The notes: generated by a model not told the origin, from the sequence alone. 64,000 bases of DNA from Streptomyces termitum (GCF_014650175.1 NZ_BMUL01000003.1:490960-554959); one strand, 5' to 3'. Positions 29,573 to 38,526 are shown, numbered from the stretch's first letter. Program-made: numbers and translations.

Positions 29573-29768
29573 TCCCCTCCTTGGACACCCCGTCCAACCA
29601 CGGACGGGTGATCCTTCCACCGAGGCGTACGGCACGCGCCGACGCGGCACTACACTGCTCAACAACATCGCGTCTGGCCCACAGCGTCGTGCGCTTCCAC
29701 GCGGCAAGCCCCCTCCACCGCCTGCGGCCGTCGGGACGGCCGTCCGCACTGCCACTGTGAGGACTCAC

Positions 29769-31358
29769 GTGAGCTCGAAACCTGTCGTACTCATCGCTGA
29801 AGAGCTGTCGCCCGCCACCGTCGACGCCCTGGGCCCGGACTTCGAGATCCGGCACTGCAACGGCGCCGACCGCGCCGAACTGCTCCCCGCGATCGCCGAC
29901 GTCGACGCCATCCTCATCCGGTCCGCCACCAAGGTCGACGCGGAGGCCATCGCCGCCGCGAAGAAGCTGCGGGTCGTCGCCCGCGCCGGTGTCGGCCTGG
30001 ACAACGTGGACGTCTCCGCCGCCACCAAGGCCGGCGTGATGGTCGTGAACGCCCCGACCTCCAACATCGTCACGGCCGCCGAGCTCGCGTGCGGTCTGCT
30101 GGTCGCCACCGCGCGCAACATCCCGCAGGCCAACACCGCGCTGAAGAACGGCGAGTGGAAGCGCTCGAAGTACACCGGCGTCGAGCTGAGCGAGAAGACC
30201 CTCGGCGTCGTCGGCCTCGGGCGCATCGGCGTCCTCGTCGCCCAGCGCATGTCCGCCTTCGGCATGAAGATCGTCGCGTACGACCCCTACGTGCAGCCGG
30301 CCCGCGCCGCCCAGATGGGGGTGAAGCTGCTGGCCCTGGACGAGCTCCTGGAGGTCGCCGACTTCATCACCGTCCACCTGCCGAAGACCCCGGAGACCCT
30401 CGGCCTCATCGGCGACGAGGCGCTGCGCAAGGTCAAGCCGAGCGTCCGCATCGTCAACGCCGCCCGCGGCGGGATCGTCGACGAGGCCGCGCTGTTCTCC
30501 GCCATCAAGGAGGGCCGGGTCGCCGGCGCCGGCCTCGACGTGTACGCGAAGGAGCCCTGCACGGACTCCCCGCTGTTCGAGCTGGACCAGGTCGTCTGCA
30601 CCCCGCACCTCGGCGCCTCCACCGACGAGGCCCAGGAGAAGGCCGGCATCGCCGTCGCCAGGTCGGTGCGCCTCGCGCTCGCCGGCGAGCTGGTGCCGGA
30701 CGCGGTCAACGTCCAGGGCGGCGTCATCGCCGAGGACGTGAAGCCGGGTCTGCCGCTCGCCGAGAAGCTCGGCCGGATCTTCACCGCCCTCGCGGGCGAG
30801 GTCGCGGCCCGCCTCGACGTCGAGGTGTACGGCGAGATCACCCAGCACGACGTCAAGGTGCTCGAACTCTCCGCGCTCAAGGGCGTCTTCGAGGACGTGG
30901 TCGACGAGACCGTGTCGTACGTGAACGCCCCGCTGTTCGCGCAGGAGCGCGGTGTCGAGGTCCGCCTCACCACCAGCTCCGAGTCGCCCGACCACCGCAA
31001 CGTGGTCACCGTGCGCGGCACCCTCGCGGGCGGCGAGGAGGTGTCGGTCTCCGGCACCCTGGCCGGTCCCAAGCACCTCCAGAAGATCGTCGCCGTCGGC
31101 GACTACGACGTGGACCTCGCGCTCGCCGACCACATGGTCGTGCTGCGCTACGAGGACCGTCCCGGCGTCGTGGGCACCGTCGGCAAGCTGCTCGGCGAGG
31201 CCGGTCTGAACATCGCGGGCATGCAGGTCTCCCGCACCGAGGAGGGCGGCGAGGCCCTCGTCGTCCTCACCGTCGACGACACCGTCCCGGCGGCCGTCCT
31301 GGCGGAGATCTCCGCGGAGATCGGCGCCGCCTCGGCCCGCTCGGTCAACCTGGTCTGA
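29769..31358 (+). CDS. serA: D-3-phosphoglycerate dehydrogenase
   Basis: 529 residues from GTG 29769; the ribosome site is weak (GAGGACTCAC). It oxidises 3-phosphoglycerate to 3-phosphohydroxypyruvate, the first step of serine synthesis. Visible parts are the NAD loop VVGLGRIGVLVAQRM, the catalytic Arg (IVNAARGGIVDEAAL), Glu (DVYAKEPCTDSPLFE) and His (CTPHLGASTDEAQ), the intervening allosteric domain (residues ~320-450) and a C-terminal ACT domain (LRYEDRPGVVGTVGKLLGEAGLNIAGMQV) for serine feedback. This is the long actinobacterial form. It is the last core gene before the accessory region. Confidence 0.96.
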   Translation: MSSKPVVLIAEELSPATVDALGPDFEIRHCNGADRAELLPAIADVDAILIRSATKVDAEAIAAAKKLRVVARAGVGLDNVDVSAATKAGVMVVNAPTSNIVTAAELACGLLVATARNIPQANTALKNGEWKRSKYTGVELSEKTLGVVGLGRIGVLVAQRMSAFGMKIVAYDPYVQPARAAQMGVKLLALDELLEVADFITVHLPKTPETLGLIGDEALRKVKPSVRIVNAARGGIVDEAALFSAIKEGRVAGAGLDVYAKEPCTDSPLFELDQVVCTPHLGASTDEAQEKAGIAVARSVRLALAGELVPDAVNVQGGVIAEDVKPGLPLAEKLGRIFTALAGEVAARLDVEVYGEITQHDVKVLELSALKGVFEDVVDETVSYVNAPLFAQERGVEVRLTTSSESPDHRNVVTVRGTLAGGEEVSVSGTLAGPKHLQKIVAVGDYDVDLALADHMVVLRYEDRPGVVGTVGKLLGEAGLNIAGMQVSRTEEGGEALVVLTVDDTVPAAVLAEISAEIGAASARSVNLV

Positions 31359-31405
31359 CCCGCCCGGCGGTACGGGGCCACGGGCGGGAGCCCGCTCAGG
31401 AAGAA

Positions 31406-31437
31406 CGCCCGGCCGGATCCTTCCGGCCGGGCGTTTT
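31406..31437 (+). terminator. serA terminator
   Basis: A perfect 12-bp stem CGCCCGGCCGGA / TCCGGCCGGGCG (31406-31417 and 31422-31433), loop of four, followed by TTTTG. A typical intrinsic terminator 48 bases after the serA stop. Confidence 0.85.
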
Positions 31438-31466
31438 GCCCGTTCCCGTCCGTGCGTGCCGGCGGC

Positions 31467-31504
31467 TAGGCCCTGTCCCGCGGAGATCCGCCGGACAGGG
31501 CCTA
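31467..31504. repeat. Palindromic repeat, copy 2, at the left edge of the accessory cluster
   Basis: A near-perfect 38-base palindrome with 12-base outer arms (TAGGCCCTGTCC / GGACAGGGCCTA) and inner arms GCGGA / TCCGC. The 29-base core is 27/29 identical to the copy at 20277-20305. Its last bases form the stop codon of the adjacent leftward phosphatase gene, exactly as copy 1 abuts the aldo/keto reductase stop. It may be a terminator or the remnant of a mobile palindromic element. Confidence 0.8.
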
Positions 31505-31960
31505 AGGCCGCTCGGGACCGGGCGCGCCGGCGGCGTGGACCTGGCGGACGAAGCGCCGCTGCCACGGCACCTCCACCGCGCGGGGGTGGTAGTTCCGCCG
31601 CACCCAGGTGACCGCTTCCCTGGGATCCATGCCCTCGAAGACGCAGAGCGCCGAGAGCCCCGTGCCGGTCCGGCCGATGCCGCCCCCGCAGCAGATCTCC
31701 ACGCGCTCGTCCGCGGCCCGGTCGTAGGCGATGCGGAGCGTGCGCATCGCCTCCACCGGGTCGGCGGGGAGCCAGAAGTCGCGCCAGGGGACCCACAGGG
31801 ACTCCCACGGCGACGCGGGCGGCTCGTGGTCCGTCAGGTACACGGATAACGTGGGAGTCTGCCCCTCAGGAAGGCCGTTTCTGAGGCCGCGTCCCCGAAA
31901 CGTCCGGCCCGAGGGCAGCGTCACCGTCTTGGGCGTGTCGGCGTTCCACATTTCGATCAT
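31502..31960 (-). CDS. Protein-tyrosine/dual-specificity-like phosphatase
   Basis: 152 residues. The active-site loop CGGGIGRTG (Cys91, five residues, Arg97, then Thr/Gly) is the CX5R P-loop of cysteine phosphatases, and a candidate general-acid region LTDHEPP lies upstream at residues 42-48. The second half (EAVTWVRRNYHPRAVEVPWQRRFV) resembles the substrate-recognition helix of such enzymes. Substrates could be phosphotyrosine or a small phosphorylated metabolite. ATG 31960 overlaps the flippase-like stop by four bases (ATGA), so it is translated as part of the cluster operon. Codon 38 is TTA. The frame stays open far upstream, but that part is antisense shadow. Confidence 0.8.
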   Translation of the reverse strand: MIEMWNADTPKTVTLPSGRTFRGRGLRNGLPEGQTPTLSVYLTDHEPPASPWESLWVPWRDFWLPADPVEAMRTLRIAYDRAADERVEICCGGGIGRTGTGLSALCVFEGMDPREAVTWVRRNYHPRAVEVPWQRRFVRQVHAAGAPGPERP

Positions 31961-32925
31961 GATGAGTTCCGTTTCGATCGGTTTCGCAAGATCGAGGTAT
32001 CCGCCATGGCGATCATTCCCAGGGGGATCTGGGGGAGGACCTGCTGAGCATGGAGGACCAAGGCAAATGCTAGACCTTCGGCCTGCCCGAGGGTGCCCGC
32101 CGTGGCGCCCAGCACGGCCGCCTCGAAGGTGCCCAACTGGCCCGGCAGGGTCGGCAGGACGTTGGAGACCTCGACGGACAGCAGGACCACCACCAGGACC
32201 GCCACCGACAGGGGGAGGCCCAGGGACCTGGCGACGGCCGCCGCCGCGATGAAGTCCAGCGCCCGGGTGGCGACAGCGGCAGCCCCCACCTCCGCGAAGA
32301 CGCGCGGACGCCGCACCGGCCCGAGCGCCGTGCGCGCGTCGAACACGACCTTGCGCAGCCGGCCCTCCCGGGCGGGCGCGGCAGGGGCGCGCGAGACCCG
32401 CACGACCAGGACTGTCTCCACCGCCAGCACGGCCGCGTACAGCCAGGCGACGGTCACCGCCCAGCCCGGCACGCCGCTCCCCGGCCGCCAGACGAACACC
32501 AGGAAGGGCACCAGGCCCAGACTGGAGAAGTACTTGCGGACCAGCATGAGCGTGACGGTCACCGTCCGGGTGACGCCTTCGCGCAGCAGATAGCCGATCC
32601 GGACGAACTCGCCCATTCCCTCCGGGCTGACAGCAGCCGCCGCCTGGGCGGCGAACTCGATCCGCACCAGGAGGGGGAACCGGATCCGGGGCGCGGTGAG
32701 CATCGCGTTCCAGCCCATGGCACGGGTCGTCTGGGAGGCCGTGTTGGCCAGCGCCGCCAGGAGCAGCCAGCGCCAGTCGGCGGCCTTCAGCGCCGCCCCC
32801 AGACGGCTCAGGTCCATGCCCCACAGGGTGACCGTCAGGCTGACGCCGACCGCCACGAACAACAGCGCACGGATCACCCGGTCCCGCGTGCGGTGGTCCT
32901 TCGGCGGGGACCCGGTCGAGGTCAC
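31957..32925 (-). CDS. Flippase-like membrane protein (LPG-synthase TM / UPF0104 family)
   Basis: 322 residues from GTG 32925, overlapping the upstream stop (GTGA). About eight membrane helices are visible, beginning VIRALLFVAVGVSLTVTLWGM. Family hallmarks are WRWLLLAALANTASQTTRAMGW, AAQAAAAVSPEGMGEFVRIGYLLRE and, near the C-terminus, VEVSNVLPTLPGQLGTFEAAVLGA. The family includes the membrane domain of MprF and polyisoprenoid or glycolipid flippases. In this cluster it may move a lipophilic terpenoid or its phosphorylated form across the membrane; this is inference. It ends in the ATGA overlap with the phosphatase gene. Confidence 0.82.
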   Translation of the reverse strand: MTSTGSPPKDHRTRDRVIRALLFVAVGVSLTVTLWGMDLSRLGAALKAADWRWLLLAALANTASQTTRAMGWNAMLTAPRIRFPLLVRIEFAAQAAAAVSPEGMGEFVRIGYLLREGVTRTVTVTLMLVRKYFSSLGLVPFLVFVWRPGSGVPGWAVTVAWLYAAVLAVETVLVVRVSRAPAAPAREGRLRKVVFDARTALGPVRRPRVFAEVGAAAVATRALDFIAAAAVARSLGLPLSVAVLVVVLLSVEVSNVLPTLPGQLGTFEAAVLGATAGTLGQAEGLAFALVLHAQQVLPQIPLGMIAMADTSILRNRSKRNSS

Positions 32926-35318
32926 GGCCGGCTCCGCGACCGCACGGTGCCCGTGTCGCCGTCCACGGTCACCGTGTCCCCGGTCCCGATCCGCGAGGTC
33001 CCGGTCCGCACGCCCATCACCGCCGGGATGCCGTACTCGCGCGCCACCACCGAGCCGTGGGACAGCGCACCCCCGACGTCGGCCACCACGGCCCCGGCCC
33101 GGGTCAGCAGCGGCGCCCACGCCGGGGTCACCTGGCGGACGACGAGGACCTCGCCCGGCTCCAGCGCGTCCGCGTCCGCGACCTCGTGGATCACCCGGGC
33201 GCGGCCCGTGTAGCTCCCCGGGCTCACCGCCGACCCGCTCAGCCCGTCGCCCTCGCCGTTCCCCCGCTCGGTTCCGAACAGCGCCAGCGAGGTGATGTCG
33301 GATCCGAAGAGCGTGATCCGCGCGTCGGCGGGGACCACGTCGGGCGGATCGAGCCGCCGCTGCCACCGGCGCCGCAGCCGGCGCTCGCGCACCAGCTCCC
33401 GCCACCGCGCGTCGCCCGCGCCGGCGCTCACCCAGTCGCTCAGCTCCCTCCCGGTCAGATAGAACACGTCCTCGTCGGCGTCGAGCAGGCCGGCGAGGAC
33501 CAGCCGGCGGCCGAGTTCGAGGTAACCGGCCCGCATGAACGGCCAGCCGAGCGTGAAGTGGTGCAGGGCCTCGTCCCGTACGCCGCTCCAGTGGTTCGCC
33601 CACCGGTGCACCCCGCGCCGCAGCGGGCCCAGGGGGCCGCCCCCGAGCCGGGGCGCCGGGGCGCCGCCGGGGCCCGGTGCCGGGGAGCCGGGCGCGCCGT
33701 CGGCGCGGCGGCCGGCGATCACCGAGCGGAGCATCGAGGGATCGTCGGCCGCGGTGGGTTCGGCCGGATCGAGGCTGTACACCAGGTGGCCGAAGCGGTG
33801 CAGGTACTCCCGCAGCAGCCGCTCCTCGTCCTCCTCGGGGGCCGAGGCGATCCGCTCCAGAGCACGGTCGGCCTGGTGGGCGAGCCGGTCCTCGCCCACC
33901 AGGAGGGAGCCGGGCGTGAGTCCGGCCGTGCGCCGGCCGCCGCGCGCCAGGACCGCCCCCAGCAGCCACTCGGTGGTGTTCCAGTGCCAGGCGAGGCCGC
34001 CGATCACCGCCCAGTAGCGGGCACTCAGGTCCTCGACCGCCCGGACCCGGCGGAGCACCTCGGCGGACGTGAGCTCGTCGAGCGGTGCGTCCCGCGCGTG
34101 CTCCAGGCCCGCCCGGAGCGCCGGCAGCACGTCGTTCCGCCAGAGCCGCTCCACCGGCGAGAGGTGGAAGGCCAGCCACCGTGCGGTGAGGCGCAGGGTG
34201 CGCAGCGGATACCGGGAGAGGGGGAAGTCGAAGCGCAGATAGGCGAATCCGTTCACGGTCCCGTGCATGGGCTCGGGTATGAGCGGGCTGCGCGCGCGCA
34301 GCCCGCGCGGACCTCCCCAGTTCGTCGCCCACCGGTCGATGAGCGCGGGGAAGAGCGTGGTGGCGAAGAGGGGGGAGAGCGGATCGGACAGCCACGAGTC
34401 GCAGATGCTCATCCGGGCCCATCGGGCCCCGGGGACCTCGCTCGCCCAGTCGCCGAACCGCGTCGGCGGCGGGACGGCCGCGGTGATCGGGCGGGCCTGC
34501 AGCAGGTGCAGCCCGGTGGCGTCCAGCGCCCATTCGATGTCCTGCGGGCCGCCCAGCGCCCGCTCCACGGCCAGCGCCGTGCGCACCAGGGAACGGAGGG
34601 GCCCCTCGTCGTCGTCCGTCCCGCCCATCCGCTCCCCGAACACGGTGCTGAACACGGGTGCGTGCGGTTCCCTCCGGGAGAACGCCGCCCGGTCCGGCTC
34701 CACGGTCCCGTCCACGAGCTGATCGCCGAGCCCCTCGACCGCCTCCACGAGCACCAGGTGGTCGTCGTCCGCGACGGGCGCCTCCGCGGTGAACAGCACC
34801 CCGGCCCAGGTGGGGGCCACCATCGCCTGGACCACGACGGCCATCGCGGGCGCCTGCCCGGTGAGGCCGATCCGGTTCCGGTAGACCGCGGAGGCGGCGG
34901 AGTGCCGGGACCGCTGGCAGCGGCCGACGGCGGCCAGCAGCTCGTCGAAGGTGCGGACGCCGAGCACGCTCTCGTACTGGCCGGCGGCGCTGCCCGCCGC
35001 ACCGTCCTCGTCGGTGGCCGACGACCGCACGGCGACGCCGTGCGGGGAGGGCAGGGCTTCCCAGTACGCCTTCACCCGGGCGACCGCGTCACGGCGCAGC
35101 CCCGACCCGCCGGCGTCCTCCCCGCCTTTCCCGGTCTTCCCGTCTTCCCCGTCTTCCGCCAGGCCCGCCGTCGCGGTGAAGGCGTCCACCGGAAGGCAGA
35201 ACCCCGGCGGTACGGGAAATCCCGCCGCCACCAGTCGGCCCAGTCCCCTGGCCTTGCCCCCGACCCGTTCGACGGGCAGTTCCGCGGCCTCGGCCAGGCT
35301 CACGACATCCTCAGCCAT
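32922..35318 (-). CDS. PEP-synthase-like phosphotransferase (rifampin phosphotransferase-type architecture)
   Basis: 798 residues. The N-terminal ~300 residues are a PPDK/PEP-synthase ATP-binding domain (VGGKARGLGRLVAAGFPVPPGF with Lys22, VAVRSSATDEDGAAGSAAGQYESVLG, IEWALDATGLHLLQARPI). A ~370-residue central region has no PEP-site barrel, and the C-terminal swivelling domain carries the phosphohistidine motif GGALSHGSVVAREYGIPAV with His754. This three-part layout is that of rifampin phosphotransferase: ATP phosphorylates the His, which then transfers to a small-molecule hydroxyl. The substrate here may be the cluster's terpenoid. ATG 35318 overlaps the upstream Rieske stop; a longer reading to 35378 is possible. 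The stop overlaps the flippase start. Confidence 0.82.
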   Translation of the reverse strand: MAEDVVSLAEAAELPVERVGGKARGLGRLVAAGFPVPPGFCLPVDAFTATAGLAEDGEDGKTGKGGEDAGGSGLRRDAVARVKAYWEALPSPHGVAVRSSATDEDGAAGSAAGQYESVLGVRTFDELLAAVGRCQRSRHSAASAVYRNRIGLTGQAPAMAVVVQAMVAPTWAGVLFTAEAPVADDDHLVLVEAVEGLGDQLVDGTVEPDRAAFSRREPHAPVFSTVFGERMGGTDDDEGPLRSLVRTALAVERALGGPQDIEWALDATGLHLLQARPITAAVPPPTRFGDWASEVPGARWARMSICDSWLSDPLSPLFATTLFPALIDRWATNWGGPRGLRARSPLIPEPMHGTVNGFAYLRFDFPLSRYPLRTLRLTARWLAFHLSPVERLWRNDVLPALRAGLEHARDAPLDELTSAEVLRRVRAVEDLSARYWAVIGGLAWHWNTTEWLLGAVLARGGRRTAGLTPGSLLVGEDRLAHQADRALERIASAPEEDEERLLREYLHRFGHLVYSLDPAEPTAADDPSMLRSVIAGRRADGAPGSPAPGPGGAPAPRLGGGPLGPLRRGVHRWANHWSGVRDEALHHFTLGWPFMRAGYLELGRRLVLAGLLDADEDVFYLTGRELSDWVSAGAGDARWRELVRERRLRRRWQRRLDPPDVVPADARITLFGSDITSLALFGTERGNGEGDGLSGSAVSPGSYTGRARVIHEVADADALEPGEVLVVRQVTPAWAPLLTRAGAVVADVGGALSHGSVVAREYGIPAVMGVRTGTSRIGTGDTVTVDGDTGTVRSRSRP

Positions 35319-36363
35319 GCTCTGCGGCCTCCACCCACTGCTGATAGAAACGTCGGAATCGCCGTACGGCCTCGTCACCGGGCACGTAGATGCCGTGCCG
35401 GTCGCCCGGCAGCAAGGTGTCGAAGACCGGCAGGTCCTGGCGGGCGGCCACCCGCACCTCCGCCCGGTGGACGAGCGCGCGCAGCCACCCCACGGCTCCC
35501 GCCCCGTCGGGATCGACGACGGCGTTGATGTGCTGGACGCTGTGGTGCTCCCCGATCGGGGTGACGGCCAGGACCATGCGGTACAGGCGCCGGCCGTCCG
35601 CGGAGTACTCGATCTCCTGGCAGCTCGCCCAGCCGCGCGTCCGCAGGGTGAACTCGCGCGCGTTGAGCCCGAACGCGTTCGACACGGTGCCGAGCACGCC
35701 CCGGTACGCGGGCCAGGTCAGGGTCGCGTCGCAGCGGGGTTCCGGTGTGCCGTCCCCCGCCCCGTCGCCGGCCGTTCCCCCGTCCGGTTCCCGGAACACG
35801 ACCCGGGCCTCCCCGGCCACCGTCAGCCCGTGCAGGGCCACCAGGTGGTCGGGATCGTAGGTGTTCTCCAGGATCCTCCGGGTGGTGGCCCGGGTCGGGT
35901 CGGCCAGCCGGAACCTCCGGACGCCGGGAATCCGGCGCGAGGTGAGGTCCGGGAGGTCCGGCGGTTCGTGGCGGGGCGTCCCGCCGCCGTACCACGCCCA
36001 CACGTACCCCGAGCATTCGCGGGTGGGCAGCGCGGTGACGGCGGCCCGTGTCGGAGGCCGCCGTCCGGGTACAAAGACGCAGGCCCCGGACTCGTCGAAC
36101 CGCCAGCGGTGGAAGGGGCATTCGAGCGTGCCGTCGACCACCTTGCCGCCGTGCAGGGCGGCCCCCGCGTGCGGGCAGACCGCGCCGTGCACGTGGGCGC
36201 GGCCGTCGGCGCCGCGCCAGCCCACGTAGGACCCGCCGAAGAGGGTGATCCGCCGGGGTCGCCGGCCCAGCTCCTCGGAGGGCAGGGCGACGTACCAGCC
36301 CGCGGCGAGGTGGGTGACCGGCCTCGCCACCGCCGCGAGCCGATCGGATGTCCTGCGTCTCAT
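35311..36363 (-). CDS. Rieske non-heme iron oxygenase, terminal component (1 of 3)
   Basis: 350 residues. The Rieske [2Fe-2S] ligands are Cys63, His65 (CPHAG) and Cys82, His85 (CPFHRW). The mononuclear iron site follows the usual D-x2-H-x4-H pattern with Asp170, His173 and His178 (YDPDHLVALHGL). The N-terminal GWYVA and C-terminal FRRFYQQWVE are shared with its two neighbours. Single-polypeptide oxygenases of this type (KshA/VanA-like) hydroxylate, desaturate or demethylate hydrophobic substrates. ATG 36363 has AAGGAGG upstream; 55 bases separate it from the second Rieske gene, the only sizeable gap in this stretch. No ferredoxin or reductase gene is in the window, so electrons must come from elsewhere. 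Confidence 0.88.
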   Translation of the reverse strand: MRRRTSDRLAAVARPVTHLAAGWYVALPSEELGRRPRRITLFGGSYVGWRGADGRAHVHGAVCPHAGAALHGGKVVDGTLECPFHRWRFDESGACVFVPGRRPPTRAAVTALPTRECSGYVWAWYGGGTPRHEPPDLPDLTSRRIPGVRRFRLADPTRATTRRILENTYDPDHLVALHGLTVAGEARVVFREPDGGTAGDGAGDGTPEPRCDATLTWPAYRGVLGTVSNAFGLNAREFTLRTRGWASCQEIEYSADGRRLYRMVLAVTPIGEHHSVQHINAVVDPDGAGAVGWLRALVHRAEVRVAARQDLPVFDTLLPGDRHGIYVPGDEAVRRFRRFYQQWVEAAEHG

Positions 36364-36418
36364 CGCGCCTCCTTCCGCCCGCTCCGCCGGAGCCGGTGCG
36401 CCGTTCCACGGGGGCCGT

Positions 36419-37420
36419 TCATGTGTCGCCCCGTCCCGTCCACCGGCGGTGGAACTGGCGGAAGCGCAGTACTCCCTCGTCGTCGGCGGTGTTGACCGAA
36501 CCGTCCGTCTCCTCGGCGTCCCGGTAGATCCGCAGGTCCGCCCGGGTCCCCCACCAGTGCTGGAGCCGGTATCCCCAGAAGACCGGGGAGGAGCCGAGCG
36601 GACCGCCGGTCCGCGGCACGACGGTCCAGCCGTGCATGGTGGTCCGCCCCTGCGACACCGGCGTCACGGCGAGCAGTTCATGGGCCACCGGGCGGTCGTT
36701 CAGCTCGAAGGTCAGCACCTGGTAGGAGGGGGTCGACCGCAGGTGCAGACAGAGCCGGCCCAGACCGCCCGGCCGCCGGTTCAGCGGAGCCGGCAGGGTG
36801 ATCGAGTCCGTCGTGATGCGCGCCGCGAGGGTGTGCGGTTCCCGTCCGGCGTCCCAGGTGAGCCGCAGACCGTCGGAGAGCCCGTGCACCACCGGGAAGT
36901 GGGGGACGTCGAATCCGTTCTCCAGCACCCGGCGCGCCGGCGCCGGGGTGTCGAAGGCGAACCGGTAGCGCCGGTGGGCCGGTGCGCCTTCGTCCAGGTG
37001 GGGGAAGTGCGGGGGCGGGTACTCGGGTTCCGCCGACCCCACCCACGTCCAGACGTAGCCGAGTCCCTCCCAGGAGGGGTGGACCCGGGCCGAGGCCCCC
37101 TGCGGCACCCGGCGGGTGGCGGGGGCGGCCACGCAGCTCCCCCTGCCGTCGAACCGCCAGTGGTGGAACGCGCACCGCAGCTCGCCGTCCACCACCCGGC
37201 CGAGCTCCAGGGCGGCCCCCTGATGGGGACAGAAGCGGTCCATCACCACGGCCGTGCCGTCTCCCGCGCGCCAGAGCACCACCTCCCGCCCGGCCACCAC
37301 GGCGGCCTCGGGACGCCGCCCGACCCGGCGGGAACGCCCGGCCACGTACCAGCCGCGCGCCAGCCCGCGGGGCGGTTCGAGAGTGCGGGGCGGCTGCCCC
37401 CGTACCGGTGCGGGACTCAT
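36419..37420 (-). CDS. Rieske non-heme iron oxygenase, terminal component (2 of 3)
   Basis: 333 residues from ATG 37420, which overlaps the upstream Rieske stop (ATGA) and follows GGGAGG. Rieske ligands are Cys64/His66 (CPHQG) and Cys83/His86 (CAFHHW, with Ala in the usual Pro position). The iron site is Asp171, His174, His179 (FDVPHFPVVHGL). It shares ARGWYVAGRS at the start and RFRQFHRRW at the end with its neighbours, so the three are paralogues that have diverged well beyond recent duplication. Probably acts on a terpenoid scaffold made by the cluster; reaction type and position cannot be told from sequence. Confidence 0.88.
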   Translation of the reverse strand: MSPAPVRGQPPRTLEPPRGLARGWYVAGRSRRVGRRPEAAVVAGREVVLWRAGDGTAVVMDRFCPHQGAALELGRVVDGELRCAFHHWRFDGRGSCVAAPATRRVPQGASARVHPSWEGLGYVWTWVGSAEPEYPPPHFPHLDEGAPAHRRYRFAFDTPAPARRVLENGFDVPHFPVVHGLSDGLRLTWDAGREPHTLAARITTDSITLPAPLNRRPGGLGRLCLHLRSTPSYQVLTFELNDRPVAHELLAVTPVSQGRTTMHGWTVVPRTGGPLGSSPVFWGYRLQHWWGTRADLRIYRDAEETDGSVNTADDEGVLRFRQFHRRWTGRGDT

Positions 37421-38526
37421 CGGCCGGCCCTCCCGTCTTCCGCGGCGCGGTCGACCCATGACTGGTAGTAGCGGCGGAACCTGAGCAGCCCGTTGTCGTA
37501 GCGCACGTACACGGTGGGCTGGGCGGTGCGGGTGGAGTCGTAGATAGGGACGTCCTGGAAGGTTCCGGCGCGGTTCTGCACCCAGAACAGGAGGTAGTTG
37601 AAGAGGGTGCGGTACCAGCGGCCGGTGCGGCGCACCCCCGCCCAGCCGACCTGGCGCGTGACCCGGTCGCCCTCGGGGACGATGCCCATGATCACCTTGT
37701 AGACCTCGGTGCCGTCCACGTACGCCGTGAACCGCTGGCCGCCCGGCCATCCGTCGACCAGCAACTGCATGTGGCGGCCCATCGCGAAGGTGGAGACGAC
37801 GCCGGTCAGCCAGCCCAGGGGCGAGCGGCGCAGCGGCGGCCGCCACGGACGGCCGGAGAACCGGACCCCGAACCAGGCGTCGTCCCGGGTCAGCGGCGGG
37901 CCGTTGTCCGCGGCCTCGGACTGCCCGGTCAGCACGCGGAACTCCACCGCGTCCAGCGCCAGTCCGTGCAGGGCGCTGAAATGCTGGTGGTCGACCGCGT
38001 TCTCCAGGAGCTGGCGGATCGTCCCCGTGGTCGGGTCGTCGTAGCGGAAGCCGAGGTAGCGGCGGGGCCTGTCGGTCAGCGCCGGGAACTCCGGCAGGTC
38101 GAAGAGGGGCTCGGCGGTGCCATACCAGACCCAGACGTAGCCGTACGCCTCGCGGGTGGGGTAGGACCGGGTCCGGGCCGTCGTCGGGACGCGCGAGAGG
38201 CCGGGGATCGCGGAGCAGACCCCGTCCCCGCCGAACCGCCAGTGGTGGAAGGGGCAGCGCAGTTCGCCCCCGACGACGTCCCCGAGGCCCAGGTCGGCTC
38301 CCTGGTGCGGGCAGTGGGCGCTCATGCACCGGGCCACCCCCTTCCGGTCCCGCCACAGCACGACCTGCCGCCCGAACAGCCGCATCCGGTACGGCTTTCC
38401 GCCCAGGCGGGAGCTCTTGACCGCGACGTACCAGGACGCGGCGATGTTCGCCCCGGCGGGATTCGGCGGAGCGGCGGGGGAGGGGGCGGTGCGCGGCTCC
38501 GCCGGGGAGCCCTCCGGGTCGGTCAC
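37417..38526 (-). CDS. Rieske non-heme iron oxygenase, terminal component (3 of 3)
   Basis: 369 residues from GTG 38526, overlapping the GGPP synthase stop (GTGA). An Ala/Pro-rich N-terminal extension of about 28 residues precedes SWYVAVKSSRLGGKP. Rieske ligands are Cys72/His74 (CPHQGA) and Cys91/His94 (CPFHHW); iron ligands are Asp179, His182 and His187 (VDHQHFSALHGL). The C-terminal RFRRYYQSWVD matches the other two. Directly after the prenyl synthase gene, it is likely the first oxygenase translated in the operon. Family knowledge allows hydroxylation or desaturation; no closer match can be named. Confidence 0.88.
   Translation of the reverse strand: MTDPEGSPAEPRTAPSPAAPPNPAGANIAASWYVAVKSSRLGGKPYRMRLFGRQVVLWRDRKGVARCMSAHCPHQGADLGLGDVVGGELRCPFHHWRFGGDGVCSAIPGLSRVPTTARTRSYPTREAYGYVWVWYGTAEPLFDLPEFPALTDRPRRYLGFRYDDPTTGTIRQLLENAVDHQHFSALHGLALDAVEFRVLTGQSEAADNGPPLTRDDAWFGVRFSGRPWRPPLRRSPLGWLTGVVSTFAMGRHMQLLVDGWPGGQRFTAYVDGTEVYKVIMGIVPEGDRVTRQVGWAGVRRTGRWYRTLFNYLLFWVQNRAGTFQDVPIYDSTRTAQPTVYVRYDNGLLRFRRYYQSWVDRAAEDGRAGR

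Noticed and set aside
31502..32824. 440-residue reading of the phosphatase
   Set aside because: Only the last 152 residues look like protein of this family; the rest is antisense or out-of-frame to the flippase gene. ATG 31960 with its ATGA overlap is the better start.
31957..34533. 858-residue reading of the flippase-like gene
   Set aside because: The first ~535 residues are an out-of-frame reading of the phosphotransferase gene; GTG 32925 with GTGA overlap fits the operon pattern.
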